Source: Methanobrevibacter sp. (lineage in GTDB: Archaea > Methanobacteriota > Methanobacteria > Methanobacteriales > Methanobacteriaceae). From it: a stretch of DNA of 17,405 nt. Under the pieces are notes generated by a model. That model was not told the origin of the DNA, did not search any database, and saw only the letters and a list, made by a program, of their open reading frames with translations. The first letter of the stretch is position 1; each line of letters begins with the position of its first letter. This document shows positions 7,876 to 15,228 of the stretch, one piece after another. The stretch is taken from positions 1-17,405 of the forward strand of contig NZ_SUTI01000013.1 of NCBI RefSeq assembly GCF_015062985.1. Direction: 5' to 3'. Position numbers and translations under genes: made by a program.

Positions 7876-10431
7876 ATGAAATTGATATTTTCAGTAATCA
7901 TAGCAGCATACAACTCAGAAAAATGGCTTAATGAATCAATGGATTCATTGATTAAACAGGATTTGGATTTTGAGAATAATATTGAAGTCATTATTGTTGA
8001 TGATGCAAGCAACGACAGTACAAAATCAATATGCCAAGATTATGTATCCAGATATCCGAATAACTTCAAGTATATTCGAAATTCTGAAAATAGAGGTCCC
8101 TCATTTTCAAGAAACATTGGCCTTGAGCATGCAACAGGACAATATATTAATTTTTTAGACAGTGATGATAATCTTTCAAAAAACACTTTAAAAGACGTTT
8201 TAGCTATTTTTAACAATCATTCGGATGTGGATCTTGTTTCCGTCCCGATTTATTTTTTTGAAGCTATGGATGGGGAACATTATCTGAACTACAAGTTTGA
8301 CGAAACCCGTGTCGTCAATCTGCTTGAACATCCCGAATATTACCAGTTATCAGGTCCCAGCAGCTTTATTCGAAAGGATGCGGTAGGAAATATAAGATTT
8401 CCGGACATAATCACTTCAGAAGATGTTGTTTTTGTTAATGAAGTTTTAATCAATAACCCGAATATCGGCCTATGCAAAACCGGAAGATACAATTACAGAA
8501 AAAGAAAAGACAAATCATCAATAATCGATAATTCCCAGCTTAAAAAAGGATATTACGCAGACAGATGCAATAATTATTTTAAACACCTGATTGATAAAAG
8601 CCTGGACAAATATGGAAAAGTCGCCAAGTTCATTCAGAATGTCATCCTATATGATATACGCTGGATGCTTGAGGTTGAAAACATCCCTGAAATTCTGGAT
8701 TCCAATGAAATGAACGATTTTAAAAACTCCCTTAAGGATGTTTTGTCATTTATCGATGAAGACAGCATCATGGAATATGACCTGATGGATGATGATGCCA
8801 AGCTGAAATGCCTTTTTGCCAAATACGGAAAACTGTCTGCTGAAATTGTAAATCAATTTGACATGAACACCGTGTTCATTGACGTTTATGACATAATAGA
8901 CAATGAGTTATATGTTCTGGCCAATGTCTCAAACATTTATGACAGGGAAATTGACGTGTATGTCAACAATCAGAAAATAGAAACCCGAAATGTCAGATTC
9001 CCTCAAAGAAACAAATACTGCATCGATTCAATATATTCTAAGGACCACTCATTTGAGTTCAGACTGCCTTTAAGCAAAGAAAAAGACTTTGAAATCGAAT
9101 TCCGACAGAACAATGACACTTTAGATATTGACTTTTCAAGGCCGTGCAACTTTTCAAGGGTTGTGGGCTATGCAAAAACCAAAGACTACCTGAGCATTTT
9201 AAAGGAAAATAAAATCATTATCGAGAAAAAGACAACATTAAAATGGATAAAGCATGAAATCAAGACAATAGCTAGAATGCTTAAAAAAAGGGAAGCAGGA
9301 TTCCATGTTGGAGTCCCATTCAGAATAGCTTACATGTTAGGTTATCCCTTCCTGAGAAACAAGCATATATGGTTTTATATGGACAGGCCGGAAGTGTCTG
9401 ACGACAACGGAGAGCATCTCTTCAAATATGCCGTCGACAAGGATCCGAATATAAAAAAATATTTCATAATAAGAAAGGACAGCAAGGATTTCGACAGAAT
9501 GAAAAAGATTGGGAATGTCATCGGATTTAAATCCATGAAACACAGATATCTTGGAATGTTTGCCGAAAACATAGTAACTTCACATCCGGACAATGAAATA
9601 ATTTATCCCTTCTGGGGAAGATATCCATACTTTGCAGGCCTCTTAAAATCCAACAACGTATTCCTGCAGCATGGTATAATCAAGGAAGACATTTCATCAT
9701 GGCTAAACAAGACCAATATGAACCTGTCATTCTTCCTTACAAGCGCAAAGCTGGAATATGAATCAATATTCAAATATCCATATAATTACGATGAAAATGT
9801 GGTCCAATTGCTGGGCCTTCCAAGATATGACAACCTTGAAAACCAGAAGGACAAAAAACAGATTGTCATAATGCCTTCATGGAGACGAAATCTTGACAGG
9901 AAATCCCATGATTACATTAAGGAAAGCGAATATTTCAAAAGATTCAATTCATTGATTAACAGTGAAAGATTGATTGAAAAGGCCCGTGAATACAACTATG
10001 AAATAATATTCAGACCTCATCCGAAAGTCTATGCCTTTATTGACATGTTTGATGAAAACGATTACGTTAAGATAGATTATGACCGAATAAGATATCAGAC
10101 ACTGTTCAATAGCGGATCGCTTCTCATTACCGATTACTCATCCGTGGCATTTGATTTTGCCTATCTCTACAAACCTGTGATATATTACCATTACAGCGAT
10201 GACTATCATTTTGATGCGGAACACAGCTTCTTTGATTATAAAACAATGGGATTGGGAGAAATCGCAAATGATGAGGACTGCCTGATTGATTTGATTGTCG
10301 AATATATGGAAAACGACTGTAAAATTAAAGAGGAATATTACAACAGGATTAAAGATTTCTATCTATTTACCGACAAGAACAATTGCAAAAGGGTCTATGA
10401 GGCCATTAAAAAAATCCCATTAAAGGATTAG
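7876..10431 (+). CDS. GT2 glycosyltransferase fused to CDP-glycerol glycerophosphotransferase (TagF/TagB-like)
   Basis: An 851-residue cytoplasmic or membrane-associated enzyme with two catalytic parts. Residues 4-115 are a GT-A family 2 glycosyltransferase: VIIAAYNSE start, VDDASNDST, and DxD-type motif DSDD at 95-98. A middle region (about 330-430) looks beta-rich. Residues about 485-840 are a CDP-glycerol:glycerophosphotransferase domain: LQHG (597-600), GLPRYD (647-652), RPHP (713-716) and TDYSS (752-756). The His residues of QHG and RPHP match those implicated in catalysis in Staphylococcus TagF. The domain should transfer a glycerol- or ribitol-phosphate unit from its CDP form. The ATG at 7876 (8 nt after the previous stop) is preferred to GTG 7873; neither has a strong ribosome site. 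The 3' end overlaps the convergent acetyltransferase gene by 12 bases. Confidence 0.9.
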   Translation: MKLIFSVIIAAYNSEKWLNESMDSLIKQDLDFENNIEVIIVDDASNDSTKSICQDYVSRYPNNFKYIRNSENRGPSFSRNIGLEHATGQYINFLDSDDNLSKNTLKDVLAIFNNHSDVDLVSVPIYFFEAMDGEHYLNYKFDETRVVNLLEHPEYYQLSGPSSFIRKDAVGNIRFPDIITSEDVVFVNEVLINNPNIGLCKTGRYNYRKRKDKSSIIDNSQLKKGYYADRCNNYFKHLIDKSLDKYGKVAKFIQNVILYDIRWMLEVENIPEILDSNEMNDFKNSLKDVLSFIDEDSIMEYDLMDDDAKLKCLFAKYGKLSAEIVNQFDMNTVFIDVYDIIDNELYVLANVSNIYDREIDVYVNNQKIETRNVRFPQRNKYCIDSIYSKDHSFEFRLPLSKEKDFEIEFRQNNDTLDIDFSRPCNFSRVVGYAKTKDYLSILKENKIIIEKKTTLKWIKHEIKTIARMLKKREAGFHVGVPFRIAYMLGYPFLRNKHIWFYMDRPEVSDDNGEHLFKYAVDKDPNIKKYFIIRKDSKDFDRMKKIGNVIGFKSMKHRYLGMFAENIVTSHPDNEIIYPFWGRYPYFAGLLKSNNVFLQHGIIKEDISSWLNKTNMNLSFFLTSAKLEYESIFKYPYNYDENVVQLLGLPRYDNLENQKDKKQIVIMPSWRRNLDRKSHDYIKESEYFKRFNSLINSERLIEKAREYNYEIIFRPHPKVYAFIDMFDENDYVKIDYDRIRYQTLFNSGSLLITDYSSVAFDFAYLYKPVIYYHYSDDYHFDAEHSFFDYKTMGLGEIANDEDCLIDLIVEYMENDCKIKEEYYNRIKDFYLFTDKNNCKRVYEAIKKIPLKD

Positions 10432-10980
10432 CTCCATATTATACATTCCCCTTTCAAAACTTCCGATTTTGACACTCTTTTTATTGAATTCTTTAAATCC
10501 TATACGCTCATAAAGCTTTTTTGCACCGGAATTTCTAAAATCAGCATCAATGGTTACTCTCTTGTAGTTTTTGGATTTGGCATATTCTATCACGTCGCAA
10601 ACAACCTTTCTTCCGATTCCCTGACCTCTCAATCTGGAATCGATGGCTATTTCAGCAAGATACAAATCATCATCTTCGATGTCGGCCAATGCAAAATGGT
10701 CCAAAATATCCACTATCAGCAGCCTTGGTGATTTTAGATAGAACTTGTGTGAAAGCTCTGAATCATAAATCATCAATACTCCTATTATTTCGCCGTCATC
10801 ATCCAAAATGACCTTGAAAAAATGTCCCAGTTCCCTTTTAGGCAAATCCTTAGCAATGGTCTTGACGGCGCTTTTCTCATCTTTAAAAAGCATGTCAAAT
10901 GTTCTGTAGTCCACATCGTAGACCAATTTGGCAACCTTATTCAAATCATGTTTATCGGGATCAAAGGTTTCATATCTCAT
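10420..10980 (-). CDS. GNAT family N-acetyltransferase
   Basis: A 186-residue acetyl-CoA-dependent acyltransferase. The acetyl-CoA pyrophosphate loop is RLRGQGIGRKVV (motif A), preceded by a beta strand LYLAEIAIDS. Motif B is NSGAKKLYERIGFKEF near the C-terminus. The substrate cannot be told. Its ATG directly abuts the larB stop (TAAATG), so the two are co-transcribed. Its last codons overlap the end of the convergent GT2-TagF gene. A relation to NiFe or nickel-pincer maturation is possible from linkage only. Confidence 0.88.
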   Translation of the reverse strand: MRYETFDPDKHDLNKVAKLVYDVDYRTFDMLFKDEKSAVKTIAKDLPKRELGHFFKVILDDDGEIIGVLMIYDSELSHKFYLKSPRLLIVDILDHFALADIEDDDLYLAEIAIDSRLRGQGIGRKVVCDVIEYAKSKNYKRVTIDADFRNSGAKKLYERIGFKEFNKKSVKIGSFERGMYNMELIL

Positions 10981-11742
10981 TTAATCACTATTTACAATTG
11001 TTAGGGCAAACACTCCCGCTCCAAATCCGTTATCTATATTTACAACGGCAATTCCCGGAGCGCATGATTGAAGCATTGCATCAAGCGCCACCCTTCCTCC
11101 TTCTCCAACACCATAGCCTACAGATGTTGGAACTGCAATTACAGGCACGTCCACAAGGCCTGCGACAACTGACGGCAGAGCGCCTTCCATTCCCGCACAT
11201 ACTATAAATGCACGGACTCCTTCGCCTACCATATGGGCTATTTGAGGAAAGAGCCTGTGAATTCCGGCAACCCCTATATCATAGGAGGTTATCGCTTCGC
11301 ATCCTCCTTCTTCAACTATGACTCGTGCCTCTTCTGCGATATTGATGTCTGAAGTTCCTGCAGTTATAATTCCGATTTTTGCAATTGGGTCTTTTTTAGT
11401 GATTTCATGCCGTATAATCAGTATTTGAGCCCTTCTGTTATAATCAAAGATATATGAGTTCTTACCCAAATCTTCAATGATTCTTTCATAGCGCTCTTGA
11501 GACAATTTTGTTATTATCAAATCCTGACTGCTGTTTTCAAGATAATTTCTGATGATTATAATCAAGTCCTCATAGTCCTTGCTTGGTGAAAATACAGCTT
11601 CGGGAAAGCCGGTCCTTTCTGTTCTCTTAATGTCAAATTGGACAACATCATCGAACTCCAATATATTATCAGCCTTGAGAAGTCTTTCGGCTTCATCTAT
11701 ATTGAGCTCCCCACTTAGCAATCTTTCAAGAATATCTTTCAT
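10981..11742 (-). CDS. larB: LarB, nickel-pincer cofactor biosynthesis carboxylase
   Basis: A 253-residue protein related at its C-terminus to AIR carboxylase (PurE). LarB carboxylates the pyridinium ring of nicotinic acid adenine dinucleotide and cleaves the phosphoanhydride, giving the biscarboxylate precursor of the nickel-pincer nucleotide. The N-terminal 110 residues are the LarB-specific region. GIITAGTSDINIAEEA (about 124-139) is the PurE-like substrate loop, VCAGMEGALPSVVAGL (181-196) and PTSVGYGVGEGG (205-216) follow, and C227 in QSCAPGIAVVNIDNGFGAG corresponds to the active-site Cys of Lactobacillus LarB. There is no ribosome site before the ATG, suggesting a leaderless transcript from the shared TATA at 11764-11771. 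LarC and LarE are not in view. Confidence 0.93.
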   Translation of the reverse strand: MKDILERLLSGELNIDEAERLLKADNILEFDDVVQFDIKRTERTGFPEAVFSPSKDYEDLIIIIRNYLENSSQDLIITKLSQERYERIIEDLGKNSYIFDYNRRAQILIIRHEITKKDPIAKIGIITAGTSDINIAEEARVIVEEGGCEAITSYDIGVAGIHRLFPQIAHMVGEGVRAFIVCAGMEGALPSVVAGLVDVPVIAVPTSVGYGVGEGGRVALDAMLQSCAPGIAVVNIDNGFGAGVFALTIVNSD

Positions 11743-11760
11743 AATATAATATATAGGATA

Positions 11761-11776
11761 AAATTATATAAAATTT
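11761..11776. promoter_or_regulatory. Shared divergent TATA element for larB and hypF
   Basis: AAATTATATAAAATTT contains a perfect 8-bp palindrome TTATATAA at 11764-11771. Its centre lies about 26 bp from the larB ATG and about 30 bp from the hypF ATG. This is the normal TATA-to-start distance in archaea, so both transcripts would be leaderless or nearly so. Neither gene has a visible ribosome site, which agrees. Confidence 0.6.
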
Positions 11777-11797
11777 AACTTACAATATTATAATTTA

Positions 11798-14038
11798 ATG
11801 AAGGCTTTAATGATTTTAACTCAAGGAATTGTCCAAGGCGTGGGATTCAGACCATATGTCTATAGGCTAGCTGTAGATTTAGACCTCAAAGGATATGTCA
11901 GAAATCTTGGAAATGTTGTTGAAATCATTATTGAAGGAGAAAAAACCTCTGATTTTGTTGATAGACTACCTAAGGAATTGCCTCCGATAGCCAAAATAGA
12001 TTCCATGGAAGTCAGTGAAATCGAAATTGAAAACCGCACCGATTTTGAAATAATTGAAAGCGGAGACACCTACTCCGGGGTCAGCGTGATTCCACCGGAC
12101 ATTGCAATATGCGACAAATGCCTTGAAGAAATCAGAAATCCTCAAGACAGACGCTATAAATATCCGTTCAATGCATGTACCGACTGCGGACCAAGATTTA
12201 CAGTCATTGAAAGCGTTCCTTATGACCGCATTAGAACTTCAATGGAGGATTTCCCGTTATGTGATGACTGCCTTGTCGAGTACAAACAGCCATTGGACAG
12301 GCGTTATCATGGAGAGGCGATCTGCTGCAGCGACTGCGGACCCCAAATGGAGATATATGAAGGGAACGTTAAATTGGATGTGGAAAACCCAATCAAAAAA
12401 GGTGCTGAGATTCTGAAGGATGGGAAAATCCTTGCAATCAAGGGAATAGGAGGAACACACCTCGTCGTTGATGCATACAATGATGATGCAATCAAAGAGC
12501 TGAGGTCAAGGCTCAACAGGCCCAATCAGGCATTTGCAGTAATGTGCAGGGATTTGGAAAGCCTTGAAAAATATGCCCTTTTAAGCGAGAAGGAAATAGA
12601 AACAATAACCTCCAACAAAAGGCCAATTGTAATCCTAAAGAAAAATGAAGGATACAGATTCCCTGAAAGCCTATCTCCAGGCCTTCACAACATTGGAGTG
12701 ATGCTTCCATACTCTCCGATGCATTATTTATTGTTTGATGAAAGCGACATCGACACGTATGTCATGACCTCCGCCAACATTCCGGGCGAACCGATGATGA
12801 TTGAAAACGGTGAAATCATAAACGGCGTCAATGACTATTCCCTGGTTCACAACCGAAGGATACTGAACAGGTGCGACGATTCGGTCATCAGATTCAGAAA
12901 CAACGAGCTTTCATTCATCAGACGGTCACGGGGATACACTCCCGAACCGTATACAATCAGATATGATGTCAATAACCTCAACGTATTGGCATTGGGACCC
13001 GAGCTTGACGTGACATTCTCAATAGCAAAGGGAGACAAGGTATACCCTTCACAGCACATCGGAAATACCAACAAGCCCAAAACATTGATGTTTTTAAGGA
13101 ATGCCATTGAAAACATGGAAAGGATTACAAAAATCAATGAGTTCGATGTAATTGCCTGTGACATGCACCCCCATTTCTTTACAACCCGCCTGGCACATGA
13201 ACTGGCTGAAAAGTATGGTGCGGAAGTCCTGCCGGTTCAGCATCATCATGCGCACACCGTGGCACTTGCAAATGACCATGGCATCGATGAGATGATCAGC
13301 ATTTCAGCCGATGGAGTGGGCTATGGAAGCGACGGAACAAGCTGGGGCGGAGAAATCCTATACACAGACATCAATTCATTTGAAAGGATGGCTCATCTTG
13401 AACCTCAACTGATGCCGGGAGGAGATGTTGCAACAAGATATCCTGCAAGAATGCTTGCAAGCATCCTTAAGGATGACGATTTGATTGGAAACTATATTGA
13501 TTACTTCAAATATGGTGAAATTGAAATTAAAAATATCAAAAAGCAGATTGATGCGGGCATAAATGTTGGAATAACCACAAGTACAGGCAGAGTCCTTGAC
13601 TCAATGGCTGTTGCTCTTGAAATCTGCCATGAGCGTACATATGAAGGCGAATGCTCAATGAAGCTTGAATCAGCAGCATATTATGCTACAAAAGAGCTGG
13701 AAATTCCTGCAGTCATAGAAGGCAATCAGCTGAACACCACCGAAATCCTGAGAGAGGTCGTAAGGCTATACCAGAATGGCGAGAAAAAGGCAGATGTTGC
13801 AGCCGCCGGCCAGATTGCAGTTGCAATCGGATTGAGTGAACTTGCAATTCAAGCGGCAGATAAAAAACAGGTTAGTGACATTGGTGCAACCGGAGGAGTA
13901 TTCTATAATGAAGCCATAACCGAATGTGTCAAGAATTATGTTGAGGAAAACAGTTATAATTTCATACAACACTTAAATACCTGTGCAGGGGATGGTTCTG
14001 TTTCTCTTGGTCAAAGTATTGTTGCAAAAAAGATTTGA
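11798..14038 (+). CDS. hypF: Carbamoyltransferase HypF, [NiFe]-hydrogenase maturation
   Basis: A full-length 746-residue HypF. It uses carbamoyl phosphate and ATP to make carbamoyl-AMP and passes the carbamoyl group to HypE, the source of the CN ligands of [NiFe] hydrogenases. Domains in order: acylphosphatase (about 1-88) with GIVQGVGFRPYVYR and catalytic R18/N36; two zinc fingers (about 105-187) with CDKC...CTDC and CDDC...CSDC pairs; a YrdC-like nucleotide-binding domain (about 195-385); and a Kae1-like carbamoyl-transfer domain with QHHHAH and ADGVGYGSDGTSWGGE. All key motifs are present. The start is the ATG at 11798, without a ribosome site, consistent with a leaderless transcript. It ends 7 bp from the convergent small gene, with a hairpin terminator over the junction. 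Confidence 0.96.
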   Translation: MKALMILTQGIVQGVGFRPYVYRLAVDLDLKGYVRNLGNVVEIIIEGEKTSDFVDRLPKELPPIAKIDSMEVSEIEIENRTDFEIIESGDTYSGVSVIPPDIAICDKCLEEIRNPQDRRYKYPFNACTDCGPRFTVIESVPYDRIRTSMEDFPLCDDCLVEYKQPLDRRYHGEAICCSDCGPQMEIYEGNVKLDVENPIKKGAEILKDGKILAIKGIGGTHLVVDAYNDDAIKELRSRLNRPNQAFAVMCRDLESLEKYALLSEKEIETITSNKRPIVILKKNEGYRFPESLSPGLHNIGVMLPYSPMHYLLFDESDIDTYVMTSANIPGEPMMIENGEIINGVNDYSLVHNRRILNRCDDSVIRFRNNELSFIRRSRGYTPEPYTIRYDVNNLNVLALGPELDVTFSIAKGDKVYPSQHIGNTNKPKTLMFLRNAIENMERITKINEFDVIACDMHPHFFTTRLAHELAEKYGAEVLPVQHHHAHTVALANDHGIDEMISISADGVGYGSDGTSWGGEILYTDINSFERMAHLEPQLMPGGDVATRYPARMLASILKDDDLIGNYIDYFKYGEIEIKNIKKQIDAGINVGITTSTGRVLDSMAVALEICHERTYEGECSMKLESAAYYATKELEIPAVIEGNQLNTTEILREVVRLYQNGEKKADVAAAGQIAVAIGLSELAIQAADKKQVSDIGATGGVFYNEAITECVKNYVEENSYNFIQHLNTCAGDGSVSLGQSIVAKKI

Positions 14039-14065
14039 AAAGTATTAATTGGACAATACTTTTTT
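14038..14065. terminator. Hairpin terminator between hypF and the convergent small gene
   Basis: A perfect 9-bp inverted repeat, AAAAGTATT (14038-14046) and AATACTTTT (14055-14063), has an 8-nt loop and runs into a T tract on the plus strand. It starts at the last base of the hypF stop. The right arm falls within the last codons of the minus-strand gene, so it could also slow transcription coming from the other side. Confidence 0.65.
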
Positions 14066-14275
14066 AACAAAATCTAAGTTATAACCAGTTAAATTAACAA
14101 TATTTTTAACACTGCAACCATTTTCAAACATGTTCAAAACTGTTTGTTTCATACTTTCTTCAACTTTATCATTAGCAATTCTTTGAGCATAATCTTCAAC
14201 GATTTTCATATTACCACCTAATAGATTTACTACTGTTTTTTTAATTGAATCACTTTTAACGAATTTATCAGCCAA
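14045..14275 (-). CDS. Small protein resembling the C-terminal tail of Rpn/PD-(D/E)XK nuclease-like proteins; possible remnant
   Basis: A 76-residue reading frame starting at TTG 14275, with AAAGGA 12 nt upstream. The C-terminal part (MFENGCSVKNIVNLTGYNLD) has the short helix-turn-helix-like 'LxxGxSxxxIxxxTGxxxxxV' pattern often seen at the ends of Rpn-type recombination-promoting nuclease/transposase-like proteins. The block LLGGNMKIVEDYAQRIAN also looks like that family's tail. The frame stays open upstream to 14398 with protein-like sequence (NDWDYEIAQFIKG) but has no ATG, GTG or other TTG start. This fits a 5'-truncated remnant whose nuclease core is gone. It could instead be a real small protein from TTG. 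The family assignment is from memory and weak. Confidence 0.5.
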   Translation of the reverse strand: MADKFVKSDSIKKTVVNLLGGNMKIVEDYAQRIANDKVEESMKQTVLNMFENGCSVKNIVNLTGYNLDFVKKVLSN

Positions 14276-14375
14276 TATTAACTCAATTCCTTTGATGAAT
14301 TGAGCAATTTCATAATCCCAATCATTGATATTTGATATTAAGTATGTAGTTCTTAAAAATATGATATAAAAAAGT

Positions 14376-14404
14376 AAAAAAAGTGTTTGAAAATTAATTC
14401 AAAC
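14376..14404 (-). terminator. Hairpin plus T-tract terminator of the heat-shock regulator gene
   Basis: On the minus strand, just after the regulator stop, a perfect 7-bp stem (GTTTGAA at 14385-14391, TTCAAAC at 14398-14404, 6-nt loop) is followed by AC and seven T. The geometry is that of an intrinsic-type terminator. The 132-base gap between the two minus-strand genes holds this element and the open extension of the small gene. Confidence 0.6.
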
Positions 14405-14407
14405 AAT

Positions 14408-14983
14408 CTATCTATTTTTCATGGTCCTTTCAAGGATATATTCTGCTCTCTCCAAAAGGTTACCATATAATCTGATTTGATTTCTCAACTCATCGATTGC
14501 TTCGAGTTGTCCATCGTCGATTCTCTTTTCGATATCCAATAGTTTGGACCATTCGTCTCCTGATGGCAGCTGCAATGTATTGAGCATGTCGTCTGTAAAC
14601 TGCACATCAAAGTTATTTCTGTTGATTGTAATGTGTATGTTGACTTCGTTCTGCAAATCGTAGTATTTACGCGGACGGCCTCTTAAAATCTTTTTATAAG
14701 AAGAATTTAGGATACCTATATCTTCCATTGCACGCAAGTGTGCGATAATGGCTTTTTGTCCAATGTCAAGTTCATTGGAAATTTCACTTACAAACATAGG
14801 TTCTTCCCTTAAAAGATTTATAATGTCTCTTCTAGTCTTACAACCCATTACATCAAGTATATCCTCTACATCAATGTCGTCTGAAGGTCCATTGTAGTTG
14901 GTTCTCAATTCAATGTGACCTTGAGGTTTATTGACATTTCTGCGAGGTCTTTCGTTTTTCTCAATGTCGTTTGTATTAGTCAT
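14408..14983 (-). CDS. Winged-helix transcription regulator, HSR1-like heat-shock repressor
   Basis: A 191-residue DNA-binding protein. Residues about 40-112 form an ArsR-like winged helix: DVMGCKTRRDIINLL, then the helix-turn-helix MFVSEISNELDIGQKAIIAHLRAMEDIGIL, then a basic wing KKILRGRPRKYYDL. The N-terminal 35 residues are polar, and the C-terminal 60 are helical, probably for dimerisation. It is divergent from grpE-dnaK, the position expected of a heat-shock regulator. Its promoter carries two copies of TAAC-N5-GTTA, the core of the site recalled for Archaeoglobus HSR1 (AF1298), one of them over the TATA box. Autorepression relieved by heat is the likely mode. AAGGT lies 6 nt before the ATG. 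Confidence 0.85.
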   Translation of the reverse strand: MTNTNDIEKNERPRRNVNKPQGHIELRTNYNGPSDDIDVEDILDVMGCKTRRDIINLLREEPMFVSEISNELDIGQKAIIAHLRAMEDIGILNSSYKKILRGRPRKYYDLQNEVNIHITINRNNFDVQFTDDMLNTLQLPSGDEWSKLLDIEKRIDDGQLEAIDELRNQIRLYGNLLERAEYILERTMKNR

Positions 14984-15005
14984 GTATATACCTTATGTAT
15001 CGAAA

Positions 15006-15016
15006 CCTTTATATAA
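15006..15016 (-). promoter_or_regulatory. TATA box of the HSR1-like regulator gene
   Basis: On the minus strand the sequence reads TTATATAAAGG, about 25 bp before the expected start near 14985-14992 and just ahead of the ribosome site AAGGT. It overlaps the near copy of the TAAC-N5-GTTA operator. Confidence 0.6.
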
Positions 15017-15026
15017 CTTTTTGTTA
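15014..15026. promoter_or_regulatory. Operator copy 1, TAAC-N5-GTTA
   Basis: TAAC-TTTTT-GTTA is a dyad with a 5-nt spacer. It overlaps the TATA/BRE region of the regulator gene, so a bound protein would block TBP/TFB. The identical 16-base context ATAACTTTTTGTTACT recurs 35 bp away. Confidence 0.7.
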
Positions 15027-15048
15027 CTATAATAATGTAAGAGAAAGA

Positions 15049-15061
15049 TAACTTTTTGTTA
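15049..15061. promoter_or_regulatory. Operator copy 2, TAAC-N5-GTTA
   Basis: An exact second copy of the dyad, 35 bp from the first (between three and three and a half helical turns). It lies between the regulator promoter and the grpE upstream region, so it could serve either or both directions. Confidence 0.65.
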
Positions 15062-15090
15062 CTTTAATATTTGGTTCAGAAAAACTTAAA

Positions 15091-15193
15091 GTAATAACTC
15101 TTAAATGATGAACCATTTTCCTATATGTCCATAAATTCCCAAAAACTGAATATTAAAGAGCAAAAAGGAAAATTCTCGGTATAGAGTTATTAC
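15091..15193. repeat. 11-bp inverted repeat spanning the grpE promoter/leader region
   Basis: GTAATAACTCT (15091-15101) and AGAGTTATTAC (15183-15193) are perfect reverse complements 81 bp apart. Each arm contains half of the operator dyad (TAAC or GTTA). The grpE start site is not clear: possible TATA-like stretches are TTTAATAT near 15063 and CTATATG near 15121. I cannot tell whether the arms act as DNA half-sites or as a leader RNA stem. Confidence 0.5.
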
Positions 15194-15228
15194 ATAGGTT
15201 TTTCAAATAACCTAAAAAAGGTGTAACT

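Noticed and set aside
15072..15172. 7-bp inverted repeats near grpE (TGGTTCA/TGAACCA and TTTTCCT/AGGAAAA) as a switching RNA structure
   Set aside because: Repeats of this length are expected by chance several times in such AT-rich DNA; only the 11-bp pair was kept.
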